Assembly (NCBI GenBank): GCA_024195265.1
Contig: JAJLRJ010000004.1
Span: 28,036,434 to 28,100,433, forward strand
Origin: Dendrophyllia cribrosa
Lineage: Eukaryota; Cnidaria; Anthozoa; Scleractinia; Dendrophylliidae
DNA: 64,000 bases
Reading direction: 5' to 3'
Part shown: one piece after another, positions 35,101 to 45,540 of the stretch
How positions within the stretch are numbered: position 1 is the first letter of the stretch
Layout of the letters: the number at the start of each line of letters is the position of its first letter
Notes under the pieces: model-generated
The model's database searches: none
The model's input: the letters and a program-made list of their open reading frames with translations, nothing else
What the model was told of the DNA's origin: nothing
Translations under genes and position numbers: made by a program

Positions 35101-37002
35101 TGTCTGCTCACAAAAAAACTGGAAGCCGGCGTCATGCAAGAGATGAAGAAGATGTTCAAAAGATGATGACTACCCTAACAGCAGTCATGACCAACCCATT
35201 TGACCTTGATCATGCTGATGATGGTGAAGTTGTCCCTTTGTTGAACCTAGCCACTGGAGTTGTGATGCCTGATGATGGTGCTTTGCGGCTGGTAAGCGCA
35301 CAAAAGGAAGGAGAACAACACATGAAGGATTTTGTGGACAAGCGACTGAACACAAATACAGTTCGTTTCTGGGACTCTCTTCCCCGTCTAAACATTAAGA
35401 CATTCAAGTCATTGTCTAAAAAGAAAGAAATCAAAGCAACTGACGAGAAGATTCAAACAGTTACTGCCGATCGTGATCTGTTTGGTCGCCTTCTTATTGC
35501 TGCAAATTCGCGCGATGTCAACTTGCGCGAAGTCCTATCCTATGAGCTTTCCACTGTCCCTTACAGTCTTGCTCATGCTGATGGTACGCTGAGAAAATCG
35601 ACAAAAAGCGTCTTGCTGGCAGAGTTGGAACGGACTGTGAAAGTTGAGCCAAGAATACCTACCAACAGCAACGCACCTGCCACGGCTCATATCATTGATG
35701 GAATGGCATTAGTACAGATGCTCAAGTCCGGTGGTGCAGCTACTTTTGGAGACCTAGCTGACAAGCACTATGACATGATCACTTCACCGTACAGACAACC
35801 TGGCTGCAATAGAGTAGACATTGTCTTTGACCGTTATGACAGAGTCCAATCGATCAGGTCTGGAGAGAGGGAAAGGCGACGTCCTTCCAACCACTCAGTA
35901 GAGGTGAAGATTAGCGGATCAACTACTCCCATCCCGAAAAAAATGGAACACGTTCATAGCCTTCCAAAAGAACAAAGCCAATCTTACAGATTTTCTGAGC
36001 AACAGGTTATGTGAGCTTGCACAAAGGAAACTGCACCACGGTCAACAGCTCATTCTTGCTGGTGGATTTAGAGATGAAGAGAAAGCTGTTCTTGTCAGAG
36101 ATGGATCCTCTATTACTCTGGAACCTCTCAAGGCAAATCACGAGGAAGCTGACACTAGAATGTTGCTGCACGCTAAGCATGCATCTCTAGACCATGGAAG
36201 AGTCATTGTCCAATCACCAGATACTGATGTCCTCGTCTTGTGTACCTTTTTCTTCACATCCCTAGAAGCTGAGCAGTTGTGGTTTAAAACTGGTGTTAAG
36301 GACAAAGTTCGTTACATTCCTATTCACCAGTTGGCAGCATCTTTGGGAACAGAAACCACCGAATTGTTACCTGGATTCCATGCCCTTACAGGGTGCGATT
36401 CAACAAGTGGAATCAGTGGAATCGGAAAAAAGAAGGCTTGGAAAGAGCTTCAGAAGACCCGCTCGACAAACCAAGAAATCAGAGAGCTTGGCGATACTGT
36501 GCCACCATCAGAGAATACAGTGGGGGTGTGTGAGAAGTTTCTTTGTTCTATTTACACCAAGGCTACGAGAGCCGGAACAACAGCAGATGAAATAAGATAT
36601 TGGATGTTCTGCCAGAAGAAGCAAAGGAACGAAAGTCTGCCACCCACAACAGACAGCCTCAGACAGCACATAGAGAGAGCAAACTACCAAACAGCAGTAT
36701 GGAAGCAATCCCTTCAAGGAATTGTGGACATACCACCCCCTGTTGGTAATGGATGGTCAGTTACAAATGGCCATTTAGAGCCCACACTAATGTGTAAAGA
36801 CCCAGCACCCGTTGGCCTTCTTGAATTAACCGCCTGCAAATGTGAGAAGTCAGCTTGCAAGAGAACTGATTACTGTATGTGCAAGGCCAACGAGCTCCCG
36901 TGTACTGAAGCGTGCCGGTGTATGGGGGACGATGAGTGCGAGAATCCTCACAAAGTTTACATTGATGATGACGTCAGCGAGGATGATGATGAAATTCAAT
37001 AG
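32175..37002 (+). pseudogene. Transposon protein: zinc modules, putative transposase core, FEN1/XPG-like nuclease; one frameshift
   Basis: The gene is intronless. Two frames (32175-36014 and one running through 36160-37002) join if one base of an A7 run at 35937-35943 is discounted, giving about 1,608 residues. N-terminal residues hold two similar modules, each C-x2-C ... [WY]H-x2-C-x3-Y (CLICQ/WHGKCYQSY and CMFCQ/YHKSCHSQY). The middle has an Asp-rich AADNNDINEETLDGKQTTH (about 485), TFDLAIYMKAKE (about 664) and GGFHIALNYL with a Glu-rich stretch (about 695-722), possibly an RNase H-like DDE core. The C-terminal third matches FEN1/XPG nucleases: HIIDGMALVQML, VFDRYDR..SGERERRR, HEEADT, SPDTDVLVL and GCDSTSGISGIGKKKAW. 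A tail of Cys pairs (CKCEKSACKR...CMCKA) ends it. A nuclear role in element excision or integration is inference. Confidence 0.8.
35937..35943 (+). other. A7 run at the frame break
   Basis: In the 5' frame the run is read AAA AAA A(TG) and leads to a stop at 36012-36014. Coding similarity resumes at once in the frame reached by skipping one base. That is a +1 shift; the usual -1 slippage on A runs would give the wrong frame. A homopolymer length error or a real inactivating insertion are the likeliest causes. Confidence 0.85.
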
Positions 37003-37689
37003 CTATGTTTTAATGCAGTCGAAAGTTCTTCTGTTTCTTATTTAACAGTTATTAATGTAATACACTTGGAAAACATTTGTCACCTTTTCTTTGATATAGA
37101 ACTCCATGCAATTGTTGAGATTGGTCCCCTTAGCAACCATTGCTATGGAAACGAACAGCTTAGAGTATTGTTGTCAGCTGCATTGACAAGATACACAATG
37201 TGTCAAATTTCCAAAAGAAAAGGATGAGCACTGTACCCAATGTATGAACTAGTGTACAACCAGAAGCAAACACTAGAACGTCACTAGGAACAATGTAAAT
37301 TATTTCCTCATCCGATTCTGTAAATTGTTGAGGGACATATCTATTAAGATATCGATTTAGTCACAAGTAATGTAACAGGGTCCTGTCTTCTCAAGACATA
37401 TGGAGCAAGAATAAACATTGAGTTTTGAATATTTGGTCCATAAATGCCGATTTGGAGGGACAAATAAAGAAAAATATAGCCCCTTAGCAACCGTTGCCAT
37501 GGTAACGCACAACTCAGAAATTTAAACAGTGATACAATGTTACTGTTGACATAAACACTGTGTCCAAATTTCATAAGTAATGGGTGGATGTATCTCGAGA
37601 AATGATCAGTTATCTATTAAAAGAAGCCCTATCCGGTTTCATATACACTTGATTATAGACCCCCACCCCCTAACAGAAACATTCGCTCA
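37003..37689. other. 3' subterminal region of the transposon
   Basis: It contains two related segments of about 90 bp (37125-37215 and 37478-37578), each starting CCCCTTAGCAACC. Each includes an X-box-like palindrome, ATTGCTATGGAAAC at 37139-37152 and GTTGCCATGGTAAC at 37493-37506. No coding frame. Confidence 0.6.
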
Positions 37690-37824
37690 GCCAATCACTG
37701 ACCCCATATTTTGGTAGTACATCATCCCTACAAATATTGCTTAGGTATCAGCCTATCATATTATGAAGCCAAACCTTTTCTGTAAAGGGGGTGCTACGTT
37801 GGCTATCTCTACCAGCTCTGCCTC
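37690..37824 (-). repeat. Right terminal inverted repeat of the nuclease transposon
   Basis: Reverse complement of about 30322-30460, ending TGCCTC before CTAG. Shares the CTGTAAAGGGGGTGCTACGT block. Confidence 0.75.
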
Positions 37825-37843
37825 CTAGACTAATCATCATCAT

Positions 37844-37922
37844 CAGCAACCACATGACCATCATAATTACCATCACCATCATGTTCAGCAGGAACCACAT
37901 GACCATGACCATTACCACCACC
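37844..37922 (+). repeat. 79 bp direct repeat, right copy
   Basis: Same segment as 30237-30315 with one mismatch. It is followed by more CAT/CAC-rich sequence to about 37970, the continuation of the minisatellite tract on the far side of the transposon. Confidence 0.85.
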
Positions 37923-38052
37923 ATAATCATCAGCAGCAGCCCTATGACCATCATTATTACCACCAACATATAAATATATATATAAAACAAAACCAATAAC
38001 TAAAGAAACTATGTTGCGGAGAACAAAGAAATCCATATTAGCACCAACTCAC

Positions 38053-38626
38053 CCAAAGCCATCCAAACGCTAAATCGAATGTAGGTCCAATGATTTAGCA
38101 TCACCAGCAGTAGGACGTTGAAAAATATTGTAATGGCTGGAATGACTGGGACTCCTGGAACCATGAACGGGAATATGGCGGAATTTTTTGGTTGCCTGAT
38201 GATAAACATCAAAGAGGCGACGATTATTAAGCCAAAAATGCAGCAAAGAAGAATCGCCCAGGCTTCTCTTCGACCCAATTGTGAATGAGTACGAGTAAGG
38301 CAAATCGTTAATGCTGTTATGGATAAAGTCAGCACAAATGCACCAACGCGAGCCCGAAAACTTGTGTTTTCATCTGGTTGCCTTATGCTTGAGGGTCCTT
38401 CATCGTTGCTTTGGACCTGTTGATAGCTGATCTCTGGAAGAATTTCATCTTTGCTATCTGTTTCGCCGGGGCGGCAGCAGATCGTGTTCAGCCATCTTTT
38501 GGTTGTCTCCTTGGTTCCATCTTTTTCCAATGTGACACTTTGAACTCCAGGTGTGTAACGAGTCACGAGTACAGAAATTGCTACCATTGTGTAAGCCACA
38601 AGTGTGCCAATGGACAACATCTCAAC
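38053..38626 (-). CDS. CAT-type amino acid transporter gene B, second coding exon
   Basis: This exon encodes 191 residues of gene B. The acceptor reads gattttgttttcag|GTTGAG with the exon starting at 38626, phase 0 after the exon 1 donor at 39872. The peptide begins VEMLSIGTLVAYTMVAISVLV, homologous residue by residue to the uninterrupted gene A exon, and continues through a long polar loop and four further membrane segments (SITALTICL, LLCCIFGLIIVASLMF, FPFMVPGVPVIPAITIFFNV, WTYIRFSVWM). The exon ends at 38053 before GTGAGT, phase 1, at the same point as in gene A. The PFMVPGVPVIPA segment is a family signature. Confidence 0.93.
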
Positions 38627-39871
38627 CTGAAAACAAAATCCAGGATTTCAGTGAAACTATGGTGATGCATGGTGCATGGTGGTGTTAAAATCCTCACTCG
38701 TTGATACAACTCATTTGTGTCTCAGCTGTGTCTGTGTTGTCCAGTAGGAAAGGGCATTAGGCACCAGCCTAACTCAGGCAACTTAAGGCATGACTCACTG
38801 GCTTACTAAATTAGTTCTATTTGAGGAGGAAGGTTTTGCTTAATCTTATTGAAAATTTCTCGGAAGCCTTAATAATACAACATATTCTTGAAGTTCAAAT
38901 GCTAGTCATGTGACCTGTAATTGTACGTTAACGGTTAAAATCTTCAGGGTAAAATGAAGAACATAAAATCAAATTCAAGTAAATCTTTTTGGGTACTTAT
39001 ACTTTACTTCTTTGATGCTTGTTAGCCTTGTATGCATGTCCAAGCTTAATAGCAATGATGTAATTAATTAAGATAGGTTAGTGACTTGCGAAATGCTTAA
39101 TAACTTCTAATTCAAATTATAGATACTACCTTACATATTAGGCATAATAATATTGCTTACACTTAATTTAATAATTTAATACCAAATAATTTCAAAATTA
39201 CGGTGTGTAACCTTTCCTCATTTAGAAAAAAGGCATTTCGTGACGTTACTGAAAAAGAAATGTCACGTGATACCAACAAATACTCTCATATGATTAGTCT
39301 AGTCAGGAGTAAATCATGCTAGGTCCATCGAACTATGATGTTAATTTTATTGATGGATGATATAGATTTCTAAGTTTTCCGCGAGGGATCTTATTGAGCT
39401 TCTTACACTTACCTTAATTTGCCTAAATTAGGTGCATCGTACATATACCTTAATCCTACGGCAACTAAAGGTACCAAACTATTAATCTATGATATGCAAA
39501 GAGCAGGAAACCTGCCAAAAGGGAACACATGGCATTTTTCCCAGTCCGAGAGAAGAAAGTAATGATGGTGATGATGATCCTAGAACTAAACGAACACGGC
39601 TGGCTAATTTAACATAAACATTTATTAATTTTTTTTAGCGAGGAGCTCCATTCAGGAAAGGGATAAACGTAACTTGCCAATTGTCTTACGTCCAGTAAAG
39701 ACGTTACCACACTGGCGTTACGTCTAGTAACGCCAGAATTGCGATTTAAACTTCATCAACCAAAGTTGTTTGAACCGGAACTTTCGTTGAAAAAGTTATA
39801 ATTTGGGAAATTCTCAACAATGCCCCCTTAGAAAAAAATGTGGCTGAAAATTTCGATAAAAAAAAACTTAC
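38627..39871 (-). other. First coding-region intron of transporter gene B
   Basis: About 1.25 kb, GTAAGT at the donor (39871) and TTTTCAG at the acceptor. Gene A has no intron here. Apart from the decayed exon copy at 39689-39793, no recognisable feature is seen. Confidence 0.85.
39689..39793 (-). pseudogene. Decayed copy of the end of gene B exon 1
   Basis: On the minus strand the sequence after 39793 parallels the last ~26 codons of the functional exon: KVPVQTTLVDEV here against KVPVRATLVDGV in the exon, then the shared IAILALL. A stop codon follows DEV, a roughly 30 bp insertion disrupts the DVKQL end, and the donor is GCAAGT instead of GTAAGT. It lies about 80 bp beyond the functional donor, in the same orientation. 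In vertebrate SLC7A2 this protein region is encoded by alternative exons, but the present copy cannot be used as it stands. Confidence 0.8.
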
Positions 39872-41011
39872 CAATTGTTTAACGTCCAGCAGTAACGCCA
39901 GAATTGCGATCAAGACTCCATCAACCAACGTTGCTCGGACCGGAACTTTCGTCTTCTCATGCACATGCGCAAACCAGTTGAACAGCAAACCATCGGACGC
40001 CATGGAGTATACTACGCGTGGGGCTGCAAAGGAGTTGGTCAACAGTGTACTCATTGTTGCGCATAATCCTCCAGTTGCCACGATGTATTTTCCGCCAATA
40101 AATCCACGCTGGGCGAAGGCTTCAGCCAGAGGAGCGAACCGGCTCAGTCGATCATAAGGCAGTATGAGCGTAAGAACTGTGGCGACTCCAAAATAGGCAA
40201 GGAAACTGATCGCAAGGCTTAAGATGATCGACAGTGGCACTGAACGCTTGGGATTTACAGCTTCTTCGCTCGCTGTACCTATGACGTCAAACCCCACAAA
40301 GGCATAAAAGCAACTTCCCGCTGCTGTCAGAACTCCGCCCACTCCGTACGGGGCAAATTTCGATTGCCAGTTCTTTCCATCGACAAAGTATAATCCAGCG
40401 CAGATGATGAAGGTGATGACAGAAAGGTTTATGAAAGTCATCACTTTGTTAAACACGGACGATTTGTGCGCACCCAGCGAGACTATGGCTGCGAAAATCA
40501 AGGCCAAAGCCATGGCTAAGAAATCAGGAAAACTTCCTAGGGCTGGAACATTCCATTTGGCGATGTATTCCATGAAAAACTTGTAGATATATCCTTGGGC
40601 AAAGGAATCGATGTACTCGCTACATGCCCGTGCGAGGGTTGCAGCCGCGATCAGATATTCTAGAATCATGTTCCAACCCACAACGAAGGCCCAGAACTCT
40701 CCAACAGCCACATAGGAGTAGACATAAGCAGATCCAGCCTTAGGTATACGACAGCCAAACTCCGCGTAGCAAATCCCAGAAAACAGTGCGGCTAATCCAG
40801 CAATGAAGAAGGAGATAATAACTGCTGGTCCTGCAACGTTACGAGCCAACTCCCCTGTGACTACATACAGCCCTGCACCGACTACGGTGCCCACCCCTAA
40901 GGAGGTGAGGTCCAGGGTGGTGAGACATCTTTTAAGGGGGCTCTCCGAGAACCAGTCTTCTGCTTGTTTCCTCCGAGTTAAGTTGCCGCAAACTTTGGAG
41001 CAACTATTCAT
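39872..41011 (-). CDS. CAT-type cationic amino acid transporter gene B, first coding exon
   Basis: The exon encodes residues 1-380 of a predicted 618-residue CAT transporter, paralogous to gene A. Signatures include KRCLTTLDLTSLGVGTVVGAG (about 27-47, split by the substrate loop), GICYAEFGCRIPKAGSAYVY (79-98), GEFWAFVVGWNMILEYLI with Glu105, DVIGTASEEAVNPKRSVP and PRVVYSMASDGLLFNW. The start at 41011 (MNSCSKVCG) is preferred to the upstream ATG at 41038. A strong acceptor, ttttatttttcag|ATATG, lies between them, indicating a 5' untranslated exon further up. The exon ends at 39872 before GTAAGT, phase 0, joining QL to VEM in the next exon. Reading past the donor gives unrelated residues. Transport of arginine and lysine across the plasma membrane is the family role. 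Confidence 0.94.
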
Positions 41012-41790
41012 ATCTGAAAAATAAAATTGCATTGTCATTTTTAAATATTTAATAAAGGAAAATTGTGGCTTTCTTAACCAGGATTAGTAATAGCGGGATT
41101 TACTTATTTCTGTCCCTGGCTAAATGCTGCTAATACATGTAAAAACAGATCTTTGGTACTTCAAATTTCAAACAATGAACCCACGTAGTGGCATCAAATC
41201 GCTATCATTTTAGCTTTCCCTATTCAAACTATGAATTAGAAAACAAATCACTGTGAAAGGGTTGGCCAACTTTAATTTTATCCTTGGATCTAAGCTATGT
41301 AGTTGAAAAAACATTAAGGCTTAATCAGTGTTTAATAAAGAAGAAATCGTTCAGTTAATGGCTCAGTCACTTCCAAGCTTGACATCACTCTTTCAGTCGA
41401 TGGACAACAATATTCATTGCATGTGATGATGAATCTGTAACTGACCGATATGAACAGAACAAATTGTCATTGGAAAAAATATACTGAACCTTGAAGGTTT
41501 TTCAGGTTGAATTTCTAATTCTAATTCTAATAAATGCATTATTTATTTAAATATTCCCCAATTGTCGTTAATTTTGATTTTCAAAGAGTAATTTAAAACT
41601 CAGTAATTTTCAGAAAGTTATGCAGGTAAATTACTGACGTAACGCCCCCACAAATAATCAGTTTGGTATTGCTTTTTATTTAGCTCTGCGTAGACATCAA
41701 CATTTCATGTTATTTCGCATGCTACTGATTCATAAAATTGCATGCAGTTTAAAACTATAGTGGGATTCCTTTTCAATCAACAAAAATATC
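41012..41790. other. Upstream region of gene B, no gene recognised
   Basis: It begins with the polypyrimidine tract and acceptor of a 5' intron (41014-41028). The 5' untranslated exon and promoter of gene B were not located. Confidence 0.5.
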
Positions 41791-41878
41791 AAATTTCATT
41801 TTGTAAAATATTGAAAAACAAATGGTACCATGCAAAAGTACTGCCAAAGAGGTTTCATTTGAATGGTTACACCACAGT
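41791..41878 (-). repeat. Dispersed repeat, copy 2
   Basis: Reverse complement match to 8264-8349. Here it abuts the degenerate gag sequence on its right. Confidence 0.7.
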
Positions 41879-41902
41879 GTGCCCTTTTCTTCCACAATTA
41901 TA

Positions 41903-43190
41903 TCACACAGCGGCACTAAAACGAGAGCGAAAACCCCTTGGTTGAAAGGACGACTGGTCAGAGGGCTGATTGAAACTACAAGGCTTGGAAGCCGCATTTT
42001 CCATTAACTCTCGAAACTCATCCCTAATAATTTGCTTCATATCAGACTTGCTCACATAAGGGTCTCTTTGACCAACAACACTTATCGTCTTATCTTTGGG
42101 AGTACTAGTAATTGCCTTTGACAACTCGTCCGAAATTTGAGTTGAAACCTCTTTTGGGTCAAACTCTGCACGTTTGCTTGAACTCGTTAGCACCGACTCC
42201 TTTAACTTTGCAAAATTTTCTGCCGCCTCTAAATCGTCAGGCTGCTGCAGTACGACATATTCACGAATTTCAGGAAGGAGACCCTGTACAAAATAGTGTG
42301 CCCACTCTGTTCTAGGCAAATTTATTCTTGCACAATGCGTTCGGAGACTGTATGAATAGTCCGCAACGGACTCCTTTTCTAAATGACGGCGTTGGCCAAG
42401 CGCCTGCCTTACGCGCCACTCACTAGCTCAGGAAACAAAATGCGTAATTAGCTGTGCGGACAATTCATCGAAAGACATTTCGTTCGGTGCGGGCAGAGTT
42501 TTGAACCACGCACTGGCGTGACCTTTTAAATATAGTGGAAGCCCTAAAGCTAAATTATATTCGCCCCAACCATGTAACCGACCAGCCCTCTTATAATTCC
42601 TAATAAACTCGTGCACGTCTTCGCATTCGTCTCCCCTAAACACTGGAAAAGTTACAGACGATTTCACACCGATATTTCCACCCTGCGCCGAATTAAGAGA
42701 CGCTTGCATTCGCTCGACCGCTTCGCACAACTGACTGACTCGATTTTCCACCTCAGCGTGAGCCGGCGCGAGAGAAATATCACTAGATTCCAAAACAGTG
42801 AAATTATCTGGCGACGAAGAACGATTCTCCTCAATTGAATCTTCACTTAGAGATTCACGACTAGACTAATTTTTCTCTAGGTTCTACGTTCTCATAAACT
42901 ATTTCCTCTTCGGAATCTGAGCTATGATTACTAGCGCACCAAGAAATTACAGAGTCCTCAATAATCAGAGTTGGAATTACATCTAACGCTTGTGCCTGAG
43001 CCTCGGTCCTAGGAGTCCTAAACGATCTTAGAAAAGAACGAAACAATGACCTGCTAGTTTGTGGAGCGGGAGGAGGAGGGGCTGGCCAGTCACTCGAATC
43101 TAAAGACGCAGCCAAACTTTCCTGGTCGGCGGCCCGTTCGGCCAGGGCTCGCGCTCTTTGCCTAGTAATCAGGATTACGAATTACTATTG
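41903..43190 (-). pseudogene. Ty3/Gypsy-like gag remnant
   Basis: Read from 43190 down, the frame starts within RQRARALAERAAD, passes a Pro-rich stretch (WPAPPPPAP), an acidic segment and a gag-like core, FPVFRGDECEDVHEFIRNYK then GLPLYLKGHASAWFKTLP and FDELSAQLITHF. A C-terminal part follows with EWAHYFVQGLLPEIREYV. This layout fits the retrotransposon gag family. A single-base frame change near 42862 and an in-frame stop at 42428-42430 disable it. No zinc knuckle, protease, reverse transcriptase or clear LTR was found in the neighbourhood, so only the gag end survives. Confidence 0.75.
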
Positions 43191-45540
43191 CTAAAATCAA
43201 AATTCATAAGGGCGAAATGCTGCAAAGCACTAACAGAAAATCCAATTGTGAAATTGACCCATTATTATGAAGTCTTAAGACAACACTTAACTAAAACAGA
43301 TAAATACTAAATAAGAAGCTTACAACACGCGCCTGTACCGCGACTAACGAAACATATTAAGAAATCTAGCTTGCAATGGGAAGGATATAAATAAGGAAGA
43401 CAGTTCCACTCACAACTATAGGCGATCTTGAGTTCTCCACCAAGTATGTTGAGGGTTACGACTGCGCTTAGACAATCACAAGAGGTATCGGGACTCTGAT
43501 TTATTCAGCGTCAGTGCTTCTACTCCTACTGACTTTCAACTCGACTACAAGCAACTTATATACCCTAATTTTAGACATATTTGGGTTTGCTGACCGTGGG
43601 ACCTTTTACTGCACATCCCGTGTCCTGTAGACCTATATTTTGGCTTCTGAGCGTGGGACCTTTTAATGCATATCCTGTGGCCGTACAAAGCGGGTAAAAC
43701 AACATCTACACGGTTGTTGATAACAAGTACTAGAGAACCAATGGAATCACTGGAGGTAAAACTGTAAAGTTGGACTAGACACCAAAACAGGAATCCTAGT
43801 GTAGGTAAAATCCAAGGTCAGTTTTAGTTCCCAAGCATGCCTACTTCAAGAACCGACGTTCAAGTTTAACAAATTCATAAAGTAGACAATACTACTCAAA
43901 AACCTAAGAGTACCAGTGTGGGCTAAACCTTCAATAACCTTGAACTATGAACGCAAATTATAAAGAAACCCTAAACATAAGAGAAACCTTAAGCATAACA
44001 TTTTAAACGACTAAACACTTCACAACAATAGCATTTTGTCCTGACTCAAAAGTTAGGACTACGCTACCTGTCTTCATAATTGACTCTAGAAGTGAAAGGG
44101 TCCAAGAGGTTTTCTTCTTGGAGCAAGGTAGCTTTTGGGTATCGGAAAGCGAACGTTTTACTCAGCGCAATAGCAGATTGTAATTTGGTTTAGTAAAATG
44201 AGCGGTGAAATGACTTTTTGATCATCCGCACTTAAGTTATATTATTTCCTGAGGCGAAATAAAAATACAGTAAAAATAAATTCACGGCAATTTAGACCTC
44301 ATTTGACACCGTAGATTTTCCTTGTTAATAACTTGTAAAGATATAAAGCCATTTTCGTAACGATTGTGTTGTTATCAGTTATTTTAGAAACCGAACCAGG
44401 CTTTAATACTTTGAACGTCTTTCAACATGTGAAATGATCAGTTTAGAAAAGATTCGAACACTAGTCATGCATTAGCATTTTGAAGTGCAGTGAAGCAGTG
44501 AAGTACAAGGCAATGATAAGCATCCAAAATGATAACACTTTTCAAAATTGTGCTTAACTAACAACTTGTTAATTGAGCAGTTAAGACACCAAGAACACCA
44601 AGGTACTTTTATGACTTTTAGACCTCGAATTGCTAAAAGCGAATTTTGTTTTTATAATTATTGCCTCACGGCATATGCGTCTCTTTCTCTGATAGAGCTA
44701 CAAAAAAATGAACTCCGAATATTGGAAGGGCATAACACAGTTAGCTTTCTCTGGAAATTTGAGCCGAATATACTAGATAATCTTCGTGCAATTCTGTTTT
44801 GACTGAAAACGCAAAATTTTACAAAGCATGTATGGCTCATTAGCGCTTTGCCACCCAGCAATTTTGAAAGCTGATATTTCCTTAAAAATTACACACAAAG
44901 ATCTAAAACTTGCGTAGGGTACTAAGTTAACAAGCTCTTTCAACTTTTAAAGTCGATTTTTATTTGGTATGATGCCTTTGCTACGTTAATTCGTATGCCG
45001 AATAAAACAAAATGTAAACAATGACAACAAAAATTCGCCTATTCTCAGCTTCAGGCAGAGTCAAGTAAGCGTGTCAACGGAATAATTAATTAAAAGTTAA
45101 TTCTTTAGATTCTTTCGTAGTAAAAAGCCATTTCTATAAGGAACCTCATCCCTGCAAGAAATTCAGCCACAAGTCATGTAATTTCAGAATAACACTAAAG
45201 CAAACCAGGGCGATGGCTGGTTTGTGGTATCCATTCAAAGGAAAGATATGCATTTGTAAAGCGAATACTCTCGCAGAAATAATTATCGGAGCGCGACAAT
45301 TGTGGTTAATGTTGAATAAATACATCCCTTTTATAGCCAGCGAGCTGGTAGGATTTTTCGCCTCAGAGCTACAAAGCGAAAAATCCTGCCAGCTACTGAA
45401 GCTCAAACTTCGTTTCGAACCAGCCTGTGTCAGCTGTTTCCGTTATATAACTAATCAGAGGTAACGACTTGAGTAATTCTGGCGGTAAAAGGCAAGCTAG
45501 GCGATGTGGTCAAAGTTTACCTCTTTTTGCAACCGCTCTC
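43191..45540. other. Long stretch without recognised gene
   Basis: It may include the degraded 5' end of the gag-bearing element. A direct repeat of about 40 bp containing CGTGGGACCTTTTA occurs near 43592 and 43650. No coding sequence or repeat family is otherwise identified. A short hairpin GGATTTTTCGC / GCGAAAAATCC lies near 45351-45385. Confidence 0.5.

Larger units (their letters stand above)
30322..37824 (+). mobile_element. DNA transposon encoding a FEN1/XPG-like nuclease (Academ/AcademX candidate)
   Basis: The imperfect terminal inverted repeats run about 130 bp. Shared blocks are GAGGCA at the tips, ACGTAGCACCCCCTTTACAG with AAAAGGTT (30350-30380 and the complement at 37770-37798), and GATGATGTACTA. 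CTAG flanks both tips (30318-30321 and 37825-37828) and could be a 4 bp target duplication or, being palindromic, part of the repeats. One large intronless gene lies inside on the plus strand. From memory, the Academ superfamily has 3-4 bp duplications and one lineage (AcademX) carries an XPG nuclease; that is the best fit but was not checked. It sits antisense in the last intron of transporter gene B. Confidence 0.75.
26081..38052 (-). other. Last intron of transporter gene B (12 kb)
   Basis: The intron begins GTGAGT at 38052 and ends GCAG at 26081. It holds two foldback repeats, an 80 bp tandem array, a MITE, a 42 bp minisatellite and the 7.5 kb nuclease-encoding transposon, which is transcribed antisense to the host gene. 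Confidence 0.8.

Noticed and set aside
35937..35943. Programmed -1 frameshift at the A7 run
   Set aside because: The downstream frame requires a +1 shift, so -1 slippage would not join the two halves.
39689..39793. Functional alternative exon of transporter gene B
   Set aside because: It has a stop codon, an insertion and a GCAAGT donor.
41012..41038. Upstream ATG (41038) as the start of gene B
   Set aside because: A strong splice acceptor lies between it and the ATG at 41011, so it is probably intronic.
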